Below are positions 23,277 to 33,300 of a DNA stretch of 37,618 bases, piece by piece. The translations under genes and the position numbers were made by a program. The notes beneath the pieces are model-generated. The model made no database searches. It saw only the letters and a list, made by a program, of their open reading frames with translations, and was not told the origin of the DNA. Where the stretch lies: NCBI GenBank assembly GCA_017427485.1, contig JAFRSR010000239.1, forward strand, positions 1-37,618, in the 5' to 3' direction. How positions within the stretch are numbered: the first letter of the stretch is position 1; the number at the start of each line of letters is the position of its first letter. The DNA is from Kiritimatiellia bacterium (GTDB taxonomy: Bacteria; Verrucomicrobiota; Kiritimatiellia; RFP12; UBA1067).

Positions 23277-26200
23277 ATGAACGCACGAATCAAAGCGCTG
23301 CTTTGCGGCGTCGGCGCGGTGCTGCTGGCGGCGGGTGTCGCCACGGTCGCGGCGGCGGACGTCGTGCCGCGCGAGGGATGGCGGATGCTGAACGGCGCGG
23401 ACGCGCTCGCGCTCGCGGGCGAGAAGGTGTCCGTTGCCGGATTCGACGCCGCCGCGTGGATGCCCGCGAAGGTGCCGGGAACCGTGCTTGACAACCTGGT
23501 GCGGAACGGCAAGCTTCCGGAGCCCTACTGGGGGCTCAACAACCGCAAGGCCGAGGGGCTCATCCCCGATCTCGGGGACGGCAACCGCACGTACTACACG
23601 GCGTGGTTCCGCACCGAGTTCGATCTCCCGGCGGACTGGAAGGGCCGCGGCATCTGGTTGCGTCCCGAGGGAATCAACTACCGTGCGGAGATTTGGCTCA
23701 ATGGCAAGATGGTGGCGTTTCCGTCCGGCATGTTCGCGTGCCAGACGGTGGACGTGAGCCTCTTCGCCAATCCGGGCGCGCGCAACGCGCTGGCCGTGAA
23801 GGTGTATCCGCTCGACATCCCCGGCGACACGCGCCAGTGGAGGACGAAGGGGATGATGGAGTACGCCAACGGCGGCGACGGGCTGATCGGACGCAACGTC
23901 ACGATGCTGATGAGCATCGGGTGGGACTTCACGTTCCGCGACGGCATCCGCGACCGCAACACCGGCATCTGGAAGGACATGGTGTTCTTCGCGACGGGCG
24001 ACGTGCGCCTGGACGCGCCGTTCGTGCGCACGAAGCTGTCGGACGACCTGAAGTCGGCGGAGCTCGACATCTCCGTCGAGGCAATCAACTCGAACTGCGA
24101 CCGCTGGCTGTTCCGCGGCAAGGCGAAGGGAACGCTGGAGATCGAGGTGGAGGGAACGCCGCTCCGGTTCACGCAGGACGTGACGCTGCACCGCGGCGAG
24201 CGGCGCGAGCTGCACTTCAAGGGGACGCTCGCCAACCCGCGCCTCTGGTGGCCGGTGAACAAGGGCCGTCCGGAGCTGTACACGCTCGTCTGCCGCGCGA
24301 AGACCGCACACGGCGAGCAGGTGGTGCGCCGGCGCTTCGGCGTGCGCGAGGCGTACAGCGACCAGTCGGGGAAGGACGGTGCGCGCCAGTTCTGGATCAA
24401 CAAGCGGCGCATCTTCATCCGCGGGACGAACTGGATCCCCGAGGCGATGCTGCGGACGGACGACTCGCGCATGGAGGCGGAGCTGCGGCTCACGCGCCAG
24501 CAGGGCGTGAACATGGTGCGCCTGTGGGGCGGCGGCATCGTGGAGAGCGACCGCTTCTACGACCTCTGCGACGAGATGGGTCTGCTCGTGTGGCAGGAGT
24601 TCTTCATGACGGGCGACACGGCGCATCCCGACGATGCGGCGCTCTACCTCTCGTGCGTGTCTGACCAGGTGAAGCGCATCCGCCACCACGCCTCGATCTG
24701 CCACTACGTCTGCTCCAACGAGTCGACGGAGGTGGACGGAATCCGCGAGCTGCTGGAGAGGCTTGACGGTACGCGCAGCTACATGATGCAGAGCGAGTGC
24801 GACGGCGTGCACGACGGCTCGCCCTACTTCTCGCTCAACCCGATGCGCTACTACGACGACACGGCCTCGCCGCGCGGCAGCCGCGTCTACGGCTTCAACC
24901 CCGAATACGGCACGGCCGTGCTGCCGACGGCGGAATGCCTGCGGGAGGTGTTGCCGGAGAAGGACCTGTGGCCGATCAACCGCGAGGCGTGGGCCTACCG
25001 CGACGGCAACAACTTCTACAAGTCGGTCACCGTGCACGACGACCTCGTGAAGTGCTACGGCGTGGCGACGTCGCTCGAGGACTACTGCCGCCGCTCGCAG
25101 GCGCTCGACTACCACGCCACGCGCGCGATCTGGGAGGTGTGGAACCGCGTACGGAACGAGAAGGGGACGGGCGTCCTGTACTGGTACAACAACGTGCCGT
25201 TGCCGAAGGTGGTGGCCTACGGGTGGGACTATTCGCTGGAGCCCACGCCCGCGCTCTTCGCCACGCAGAACGCGCTGGAGCCCCTGCACGCGCAGTACGA
25301 CTACCTGGACGACATGGTGTGCCTCGCGAACGACCTGACCGAGCCGCGCGCCGTGGGGGTGGCGGCGGCCGTCTACGACTTCGAGTCCCGCAAGGTGTGG
25401 GAGAAGTCCGCGTCCGTCACGGTGCCCGCCGAGCGGTGCGTGGAGGCGTTCAAGGTCGAGTTCCCGTCGCTCGACAGGCCGCACTTCATCCGCCTTTCCG
25501 TGCGGGAGGCGGGCCGCGAGATCGCGTCCACGTTCTACTGGCGCTCGCCGGAGAAGTACAATCCGAAGACGCCGGACGCGCTGACGGGTCCGTGCACGGC
25601 GGGGTTCGAGTCGCTGTCCGCGCTGCCCAGGACGACGCTGGCCGTCCAGACGTCCGACGCGGTGGGCACGCTGCGCGTCACCGTGGCGAACACGGGCGAC
25701 AAGATCGCGTTCCTCACGCGGCTGGCCCTGACCGGCGAGGACGGAAAGCCGCTGCGTCCGTCCTTCTATTCCGACAACTGGTTCTCGCTGCTGCCCGGCG
25801 AGTCGAAGACGGTGACGGTGTCGCATCCCGCCAAGCCGTTCAAGCTGTCGGTTTCCGCCTGGAACGCGGAAGCCCCGGCGGGAAAGGCGCCCGTGAAGAT
25901 CATCTTCGACACGGACATGATCGGCGACTATGACGATGTGGGCGCGATGGCCGTGCTGCACAAGCTGGCGGACGCGGGGGAGTGCGAGATCCTCGCGACG
26001 GTCTCATCCACGCACTCAAACGCGTCGGCCGGCACGGTCGAGCTGATCAACAGGTGGTACGGGCGGCCCGACATCCCCGTCGGCGCCGTGAAGGGCGAGG
26101 GCGTGGGCGGCGGATCGGAAAAACACCGCTCGCACATCAAGTACGAGCGCCTGCTCGCCAAGTATCCGGGGCGCTGGCGCCACCGGAACGCGAACGACGC

Positions 26201-26870
26201 GCCGGACGCGAACGAGGTCTACCGACAGGTCCTTGCCGCCCAGCCGGACGGCAGCGTGACGATCTGCACCGTCGGGTTCCTCACGAACCTGAAGCGGTTG
26301 CTGCAGACGCCCCCCGACGTACATTCGCCGCTCGACGGTCGCGCGCTCGTGAAGCGGAAGGTGAAGGCGTGGTATGCGATGGGCTGGAAGATCCCGCAGG
26401 GACGCGAGTGCAACATCCAGAACGATCCGGCCAGCGCGCGGTACGTGCTGGAGAACTGGCCGACGCCGATCGTTATCGACGACTTCAACTACAGCCAGTA
26501 CATCTACGCGGGGCGCAAGGTGGCGGCATTGCCCGACAACGGCAACCCGATACGCGACATCTTTGCGTGGTGCGTGCCGCCCGTCGAGAAGTGTCCGGCG
26601 GCGGCGGAGATCATCCCCACCGGAAAGTTCAAGGACAACGTGAAGGAGGGCCACAACTGCTTCGACCAGTCGTGCGTGCTCGCGGCGGTGCGCGGCGTCG
26701 GCTCGTTCTTCGACGTGGAGAAGGGGCGCATGACGATGGTCGGAGACAAGGGCGACAACCTCTGGACGCCCGATCCGAACGGCCCGCATGCGCGCATGGT
26801 GGACAAATGGCCGCGCGAACGCATCGCCGCCCTGATCGACGACCTGATGGCCGCCCCTCCCGCGAAATAA
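23277..26870 (+). CDS. Secreted GH2 (beta-mannosidase/glucosaminidase-like) fused to a nucleoside hydrolase domain
   Basis: 1197 residues, GGAGG 6 bp before ATG, signal peptide ending near AAGVATVAAAD. Residues about 35-865 are a full GH2 enzyme of the beta-mannosidase / exo-glucosaminidase / endo-beta-mannosidase type: jelly roll, barrel with NMVRLWGGGIVESDRFYDLC, E482 in VCSNESTEV as acid/base, E543 in GFNPEYGTAVLPT as nucleophile, and a terminal Ig-like domain (LLPGESKTVTVSH). Immediately after, residues about 873-1197 form an inosine-uridine nucleoside hydrolase-like domain: D878-T-D-M-I-G-D-Y-D-D887-V-G-A carries the metal-binding Asp cluster, and GHNCFDQSCVLAAV the late Asp. The reading frame is continuous, with a short Ala/Pro linker. 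GH2 cleaves glycans and the second domain normally cleaves N-ribosides; what the pair does together is unknown. Confidence 0.85.
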   Translation: MNARIKALLCGVGAVLLAAGVATVAAADVVPREGWRMLNGADALALAGEKVSVAGFDAAAWMPAKVPGTVLDNLVRNGKLPEPYWGLNNRKAEGLIPDLGDGNRTYYTAWFRTEFDLPADWKGRGIWLRPEGINYRAEIWLNGKMVAFPSGMFACQTVDVSLFANPGARNALAVKVYPLDIPGDTRQWRTKGMMEYANGGDGLIGRNVTMLMSIGWDFTFRDGIRDRNTGIWKDMVFFATGDVRLDAPFVRTKLSDDLKSAELDISVEAINSNCDRWLFRGKAKGTLEIEVEGTPLRFTQDVTLHRGERRELHFKGTLANPRLWWPVNKGRPELYTLVCRAKTAHGEQVVRRRFGVREAYSDQSGKDGARQFWINKRRIFIRGTNWIPEAMLRTDDSRMEAELRLTRQQGVNMVRLWGGGIVESDRFYDLCDEMGLLVWQEFFMTGDTAHPDDAALYLSCVSDQVKRIRHHASICHYVCSNESTEVDGIRELLERLDGTRSYMMQSECDGVHDGSPYFSLNPMRYYDDTASPRGSRVYGFNPEYGTAVLPTAECLREVLPEKDLWPINREAWAYRDGNNFYKSVTVHDDLVKCYGVATSLEDYCRRSQALDYHATRAIWEVWNRVRNEKGTGVLYWYNNVPLPKVVAYGWDYSLEPTPALFATQNALEPLHAQYDYLDDMVCLANDLTEPRAVGVAAAVYDFESRKVWEKSASVTVPAERCVEAFKVEFPSLDRPHFIRLSVREAGREIASTFYWRSPEKYNPKTPDALTGPCTAGFESLSALPRTTLAVQTSDAVGTLRVTVANTGDKIAFLTRLALTGEDGKPLRPSFYSDNWFSLLPGESKTVTVSHPAKPFKLSVSAWNAEAPAGKAPVKIIFDTDMIGDYDDVGAMAVLHKLADAGECEILATVSSTHSNASAGTVELINRWYGRPDIPVGAVKGEGVGGGSEKHRSHIKYERLLAKYPGRWRHRNANDAPDANEVYRQVLAAQPDGSVTICTVGFLTNLKRLLQTPPDVHSPLDGRALVKRKVKAWYAMGWKIPQGRECNIQNDPASARYVLENWPTPIVIDDFNYSQYIYAGRKVAALPDNGNPIRDIFAWCVPPVEKCPAAAEIIPTGKFKDNVKEGHNCFDQSCVLAAVRGVGSFFDVEKGRMTMVGDKGDNLWTPDPNGPHARMVDKWPRERIAALIDDLMAAPPAK

Positions 26871-26915
26871 AAATGCGGGCAGATGGATCTTGGTTTCGCG
26901 GCCCGGTTTGGGGGC

Positions 26916-26944
26916 TTGTGCGATTCAGGGGCTTTTGCTAAACT
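26916..26944 (+). promoter_or_regulatory. Promoter of the 26951 cassette, probably leaderless
   Basis: -35 TTGTGC (26916-26921) and -10 TAAACT (26939-26944), spacing 17 bp. The ATG at 26951 is only 6 nt after the -10 box and has no ribosome binding site, the same geometry as at 4894/4907. Confidence 0.5.
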
Positions 26945-26950
26945 ACAGCC

Positions 26951-29900
26951 ATGAAAACATGGATGAAGTGCATGGCGGCGACGGGAATCGCCGGAGTGGT
27001 GGTTGCGCTTGATTGCGCGGCGGGGACGCTGCTGCTGCCGGTCGGCGTGACGACGAACTTCAACGTGGCGGCGGACACGACGCTCACGGACGCCGTGACG
27101 CTGGCCGACCGGTCGGCGATCGAGAAGATCGGCGCGGGCAAACTGACGCTGTCGGGCGGACAGTTCACGCAGGACAAGGCCGTCGACCTGCGCGTGCGCG
27201 AGGGCGCGACCGCCTTCACGGCCTCGCCGCAGACGCTTGCCGCCTACCCGCAGCCGACGGAGACGATGAACAAGGCTGCGTTCTGGCTGGAGAGCCGCAC
27301 GAACCTCGTCAAGGACGGCGACGACATCGTTGAATGGCGCGACGTGCGCGACGTCGATCCGACGGCGACCAACCACTACTACGCCGTGACAGACAACACG
27401 GTTTCAGACCTTTGTCCTCAGGAGGCGACCTACACCAACAAGGCGGCCGTCTATTTCCAGGGGTACGAATCCGGCTGCTGGATGAATTGGCAGAACCCCG
27501 CTGGCGGGCAGGCGACGGTCGGCAACCTCCATCATGTCTTCCTCGTGCATGGCGCGAACTCGAGGTGGGGATATGCGTTGGGGCAAAGAAACGGTCAATC
27601 GCCCTATTTCCAGCCGGCGAGTCCGGGCGGTGGCATCTTCGCCGTCATGTGGATAGCCCACAACTTCGAGAACAGGCCGATGCATTCCTCGCGCACGTTC
27701 CGCGACGGCATCGAGGTGGATCCGTTTTCGACGGCGCAGGGGAAGGGCATTCACGTGATCGAGGTGGACTGCCTCGAGATGCGGCAGTCGGCGCAGTGCT
27801 TCTTCAACGACCGCGACATGTGGCAGCCCGACGGTGGGGGCTCGAACCCGCTGGGTGGAAATGCGGCTGCGGGCAAGCGCGTGGGCGGCGAGTACATCTG
27901 CGAGATGCTGCTCTTCACGAACCGTCTCTCGGAAGTGGAGCGCGTGTCCGTCTCGAACTGGTTGCTCGCGAAGTGGCGCGATGCCGTCCCGCCGCAGAAG
28001 CCGGCCGTTGTCGTGACGCTTGCCACCAATGCCGTTTTCGAGGTGGCGGATGACGCGTTCGCGTCGCTCTCGACGAGAGGCGACGGCACGCTTGCGAAGA
28101 CGGGCGCAGGCACGCTCGTGATGCCGTCCCTCACGCAGCCCGAGTCGCGTACGGTGCACGTGCGCGTGGACGAAGGATCGGTCACGCTCGGCCAGCCGCT
28201 GCCGGTCGTCTGCGCCGTCGGCGACACCGTGACCTCGGCCATCACCTACGCCGGACCGCAGGTGACGAAGGCGTCGTCCGCAGGCGCGGGACGGCTCGTC
28301 AAGGCGGGGAACGGCCCGTTGCTGCTGGACGAGGTGCCGGACGGCGTGACGAACCTCGTCGTCTCCGGCGGCCTGCTGACGCTTGCCGATCCCGACCGCA
28401 AGGCCGATCTGCTGCCGGGCCCCGACCGCAACGTGACGGCCACGATCCCCGAATGGAGCTTTGAGACATATAATGCGTCCAACTTGGATAGCGCCTACAA
28501 ATACATCTATAACGGTGCTGAATACCAGGGATGGCACGCCATTGTGCCGAGCGACAGCGGTGCCAGCGCCGTGTTCATTTTTGACAACACGTATGGGGCG
28601 AAACAATACTGGAACCTTGCATTGAACGCGCCTGACGGGAAGAACTGCCTCGTCGTGAAAAAAGACGCCGCGGCCTGGTGTGCGTTCACCGTGCCCGAGA
28701 CGGGGGACTACGAACTTGAATTTTGGGCGGCGCCGCGCACGGGGTACGCGGGAACGCATCTGGACGTGATGATCGGCACGGGCGAGTCGGACTTGGTGTC
28801 CGTTGGCGATTTTGGTTTTGCTTCGGGTCAGACCGGATGGTGGCACCATAGTTTCAACGCCGTTTCGCTTCAGGCCGGCGTGACCTATCAACTGTGGTTC
28901 AAGTCCAAGGACCTGGGCGTTGACCGCTGTACGCAGTTCGACGCCATCAAGTTGAAGAAAACCGAGGCCGTCGTGGGACGATGGGCGATTCCGAACGGCG
29001 ATTTCGAAAGGCATCTCAACGGTTTCGCGAACAGTTTTACGCTCGACAACACGAACCACGTGGAGGGATTCGCGGTGGAGCAATGCACGAGCTTCGCGAC
29101 GACGGCGAGCGGCGAGATTACGGGTGCCCATGCCTACACGACTTTCTCTGTTGCAGGCACGGACAGCTGGGCGCACTACAACCGCCCGTGGTCAACGGGC
29201 GGAATGACGCAGTTCTACATGACCGGCAACGGATCGAAGCTCGTCACCACGTTCACGCCGCCGGCCGGGAGGTGGAGACTGCAGGCGGACTTCAGCGTAT
29301 GGGCAGTCACAGCGTCTTACGGCTCCTCGTATCGTATTTCGGCGGAAGTGTCCACAGGAGACGGGACGACGTTGCTGGGCGAGTATACGGCGACTGACCG
29401 TCGGCTGGTGGCGCGGCAGTGGCCAAACGCCTTTACGTCCGACGGCACGACGCCCGTCACGCTCACGCTGACGGGGTCGGCGATCAGCGGCGGCAGCCAC
29501 GCCATCCTCGACAACCTCGTGCTGGTGTCGGTGCGGGCGTCGGACGAGAACCTGCTGGCCGATCCGGGCATCGATGGGGCGGGCGGCTGGCAGATCATGA
29601 AAACGCCCAAGCCTGGTACGATCAGCGGATCGGCCTTTGGGGCTTGGGACAGCTTCTACACGAGCAATTTCGGCCTGAGCAAATTTGAAGGAACGGGGTA
29701 CTGCCGGCTTGTGAACGACGACTGTCTCTACCAGTCCGTGACATTCCCGACGGGCGGGCTGTACCGTCTCACCGTCAACCTGAAGTCGCGTGGCACGACG
29801 TCGCCGCACGCGACGTTGGGACTCAACCCGGTCCTTGCGTATCTGGCGCGTGATGGCGTGACGAACGTCGTGGGACAGTCGGACAACGCCGCGACGACAA

Positions 29901-30280
29901 ACTACAACGAGTATGCGTTCATGTTCACGCTGCCGCCGGCGGGCGGCACGTACGACGTGGGCTTCCGCGGCACGAGCGTGTGGGGCGGCGGTGAGGCGCC
30001 GTCGGTCGACCGCACGACGCTCCTTGACGCGGCGTGGCTCTGCCGCGTGGAAACGGACCGCGACATTGACCTGCCCGAGCATCTGAACATCGAGGTGGCG
30101 GACGGCGCGCGCCTGCACTTGGATTTTGCGGGCACGAACGTCGTCAATTCGCTCCGCATCGCCGGGCGGTCCTACGTGGGCGACGTGTCGCAGGCGACCC
30201 ATCCCGAACTTTATCCGGTGCTCTCCGGCCCGGGCACGCTCTCGATCATGCCCAAGGGCACCACGATCCTGTTCCGTTGA
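26951..30280 (+). CDS. Large secreted protein with autotransporter-type beta-strand repeats and LamG-like domain, ends in GTTILFR
   Basis: 1109 residues, signal peptide MKTWMKCMAATGIAGVVVAL. Beta-strand repeat motifs of the autotransporter-associated type appear near residues 60 (IGAGKLTLSGG), 380 (KTGAGTLVM) and 447 (GAGRLVKAGNG). Residues about 95-345 form a concanavalin A/LamG-like domain, starting NKAAFWLESRTN and closing with LSEVERVSVSNWLLAKW. Later regions contain several carbohydrate-binding-like sandwiches, signalled by WAIPNGDFERHLNG (about 677) and LLADPGIDGAGGW (about 868). The C-terminus, MPKGTTILFR, matches the end of the protein at 11054-12697. No catalytic motif is visible. 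It leads a four-gene block, so a surface, binding or envelope role is plausible but unproven. Confidence 0.75.
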   Translation: MKTWMKCMAATGIAGVVVALDCAAGTLLLPVGVTTNFNVAADTTLTDAVTLADRSAIEKIGAGKLTLSGGQFTQDKAVDLRVREGATAFTASPQTLAAYPQPTETMNKAAFWLESRTNLVKDGDDIVEWRDVRDVDPTATNHYYAVTDNTVSDLCPQEATYTNKAAVYFQGYESGCWMNWQNPAGGQATVGNLHHVFLVHGANSRWGYALGQRNGQSPYFQPASPGGGIFAVMWIAHNFENRPMHSSRTFRDGIEVDPFSTAQGKGIHVIEVDCLEMRQSAQCFFNDRDMWQPDGGGSNPLGGNAAAGKRVGGEYICEMLLFTNRLSEVERVSVSNWLLAKWRDAVPPQKPAVVVTLATNAVFEVADDAFASLSTRGDGTLAKTGAGTLVMPSLTQPESRTVHVRVDEGSVTLGQPLPVVCAVGDTVTSAITYAGPQVTKASSAGAGRLVKAGNGPLLLDEVPDGVTNLVVSGGLLTLADPDRKADLLPGPDRNVTATIPEWSFETYNASNLDSAYKYIYNGAEYQGWHAIVPSDSGASAVFIFDNTYGAKQYWNLALNAPDGKNCLVVKKDAAAWCAFTVPETGDYELEFWAAPRTGYAGTHLDVMIGTGESDLVSVGDFGFASGQTGWWHHSFNAVSLQAGVTYQLWFKSKDLGVDRCTQFDAIKLKKTEAVVGRWAIPNGDFERHLNGFANSFTLDNTNHVEGFAVEQCTSFATTASGEITGAHAYTTFSVAGTDSWAHYNRPWSTGGMTQFYMTGNGSKLVTTFTPPAGRWRLQADFSVWAVTASYGSSYRISAEVSTGDGTTLLGEYTATDRRLVARQWPNAFTSDGTTPVTLTLTGSAISGGSHAILDNLVLVSVRASDENLLADPGIDGAGGWQIMKTPKPGTISGSAFGAWDSFYTSNFGLSKFEGTGYCRLVNDDCLYQSVTFPTGGLYRLTVNLKSRGTTSPHATLGLNPVLAYLARDGVTNVVGQSDNAATTNYNEYAFMFTLPPAGGTYDVGFRGTSVWGGGEAPSVDRTTLLDAAWLCRVETDRDIDLPEHLNIEVADGARLHLDFAGTNVVNSLRIAGRSYVGDVSQATHPELYPVLSGPGTLSIMPKGTTILFR

Positions 30281-30300
30281 TTTGCGGAAGGAAAGAAGCC

Positions 30301-33300
30301 ATGAAGAGATTGGTACTGGGATGTCTTGCGGCGCTTGCGGCGTTGCCGTTGTCCGCCGCTGTACATGAATTCTCGCCGACGGACAAGATCCAGATACGGT
30401 CGGAGCCGAAGGGCTATGAAAGCCTGGTGGTCGTGTCGCAGGAGACGGGGCGCGTGGTGTTCGACTGCCGCGCCGCGTTCGCGAAGGGCATGCAGAACCT
30501 CGTCTGCGAACTGCCGGCTTTCGAGGATCCGGCGCTTGCGGGGGACGACGTGCTCTTTGAGGCTCTGGCCGGCAGCCTTGACGTGCAGGGGCGGGTGCGG
30601 ATCTACGTGCAGATGTGGAAGGAGCTTGACGGAAGGCGTCTGTTCCACGTGCTCAAGACGAAAAACCCGTTCGTTACGGTCGGTCGGGGCGGCGCGCTGA
30701 CGAGGTGCGTCGGCGCCGACGCCCTTCCGGCGAAATCCGGCGGCTACAGGCTGCGGTTCGATTTCAACAAGCCGTCCGGCAAGGGTGGAATCTACTGCTT
30801 TGCGGGCGGCCGCGTGGCGAGGATGGCCGACGTGCGCGTGAGCGTCACGCCGAAGAAGGTGAAGCCGGAGCTCACGATGTACCTGCCGTTCGACGGTACG
30901 GCGAAGGCCGCCGTCGCCAGGGGACGGGCGGAGCCTCTCGCCGCCAGCGGCGTCACGTACGCGCCGGGCCTCAAGGGGAGCGCGGCGCGCATCTCCCGCG
31001 CGGACAAGACGTTCCTCGAGTACGCGTTCACGTCGAACGTCTCCCAGGTGAGGGGGTCTATCTCGATGTGGGTCAAGCGCGACGATTGGCAGGCCGGGGG
31101 CGGGCGCGGCCGCGAGTGGCTTTTCACCACGCCGACGCCGTTCGACCTCCGCATGGGGACGGGCGCGCTGTACCTGTGGTTCTGGGAGCCCCACCGCGTG
31201 CGGCTGGACACGTCGGACGACTGCGACGCCTTTGTCTACAACACCGTACTCCTGGACGGCGAATGGCACCATATCGTGTCCACGTGGAACGAGGCCGGCG
31301 GGAGCCTGTTCGTGGACGGCGCACCCTGCTACGACGACGTGGGCGGCTCGACGTTCATCTCGCCCCTGGCGCGCGCGCGCCAGCCGTACGGTTTCAGGCG
31401 CAGGGGCGACTTGGACGCGGCGCGCAGCTTCTTCGTCGGTTCGTGGCGCGGCACCGGGCAGTTCAGCGGGCTGATCGACGAAGTGAAGATCTATTCCGCC
31501 GCCCTGACGCGCGACGAGGCGAGGGCCCTGTACCGGGAGGGGGGCGTCTCCGCGAAGCCCCGGCCCGACTACGCGGCGCTCTCCGCGGCCCGCGGCGGCA
31601 ACCCCTACGAAGGGCCCGAACTCGGTCCGGGCGGCGCGCCGGGGGAGATGGAGCTGGTCAGGGAAGTGCGGTTCGACGAGGCCGGACTCGCCGCCCTGCG
31701 CAGGCCCGGCGTGAAATTCGAGGTCGTGGGGCCGAGCGCCTCCCGCCGCACGGCCGACGGCACGGGCTACGTCGAGCTTGGCGGCACGCCGTTCCACAGG
31801 ATGGCGGTGGGGTTTGAACTCACGGAGGGCGAGCCGCTCTACGTGTTCGAGATCGACTACCCCGACGACGCCAAGCGCACGATGGACTTCATCGTGCAGG
31901 ACGCGTTCAGCCCGCTTTACGAGACCAAGCTCCTGCAGGACTACGAAATGCAGGTTGGAATCTTCACGGGAGGCGACTACCCCCTCTCCGGGAAGGTCCG
32001 CACGCACCGCTGCATCTACTGGGCGAGCACGACCAACGTGGTGTTTGAGGCGATGACCCTGCGCCAGGACGAGCCGGCGGCGGTGGCGGCGGTTCGCCTG
32101 TACCGGCTGAAGGGACGGACCCTGCCGAAGGCGAAAATCCGCACCCCGAAGCCGAAGGCCGGATGGGGGCGGTCGATGGGCTGGTACTACGAGGATCCGT
32201 CCATCAACTACGAATTCGCGGTGAAGGACTACGCCGCCACGCCCGAGCTCTGCCTGGAGATGATCGACAAGATCGCCGCGACCATGAAGTACCAGGGACT
32301 CGACCTGTTCGCCTATCCCGGCTCGTGGTACGACGGATACATCAGCGATTCATACAACGTGCACGGGCACGCCCCGGACTTCCTGCGCGCCTTCTACGAG
32401 CGTTTCGACAAAGAGGGCCTTGGCGTGGTGCCTCTGATCAACCAGGAGAACCATCCGGTCCCCCCCGGCTCGCTCACATACGACATGATCACCTCCGGCG
32501 AGGTGCATTCCACGATGTACAACGTGACCGCCACGGGGCTCCCGGACTGCGGCATCGTCCGCAAGCCATCCCTCTTCAACATCTGCCATCCGGACGCGCA
32601 GCGCTACCTGGAGGGCATGATCGACCTGTTCGTGGCGGAAGGCGTGAAGCACCCCTCGTTCCGCGGCGTCGGCCTGCACGTGAAACACGCCTCCCTCTGC
32701 TGGCTCGGCCTTATCACGAGCGGGTACAACGACTACATGATCGACGGCTTCACGCGCGACACGGGGATCAAGGTTCCCGTGGACCGCCGCGACCCGAAGC
32801 GCGGCAAGGCGTATGCCGACTGGCTTCTCGCCAACGCCTACGAGCCGTGGGTGCAGTGGCGCTGCCGCCAGGTGAGCGGCTTCTGGGTCAAGATCGCGCG
32901 GAAGCTCGCGGCAGCCCGCCCGGACCTCAAGCTGTGGATCAACAACATCGCGGATCTCGATCCGATCATGGACAGGTTCGCCTCTCCGGACTACATGCGC
33001 CGCATCGCCCGCGAAGGCGGGCTTGACCGCGACATCTTCGCCCGCGAGGCACCGAACGTGATCATGAGCCAGACCTGCCTCCCCGCGGACTACCGCTACG
33101 CCCGTCCGGGATGGTACTACGCGTCCGAGGCGGACTTCGAATGCCAGCGCACGTACCACACGAAGCCTTACTACTGGGACTTCCTGGAGGGGGCGGCCTA
33201 CCCGCTCGTCCACCTGCACGACCGGTACTGGGAGTCGCACGCGGGCGACGCGAACCGCAACAAGGACCCCGCCCTGCGCTTCAAGTCCACATGGTTCAAG

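Noticed and set aside
20463..25961. A 1832-codon open frame on the minus strand opposite both GH2 genes
   Set aside because: It is antisense to two well-supported GH2 genes with intact catalytic motifs, is rich in Arg, His and Val, and has no domain-like content. Long antisense frames are expected where third codon positions are mostly G or C.
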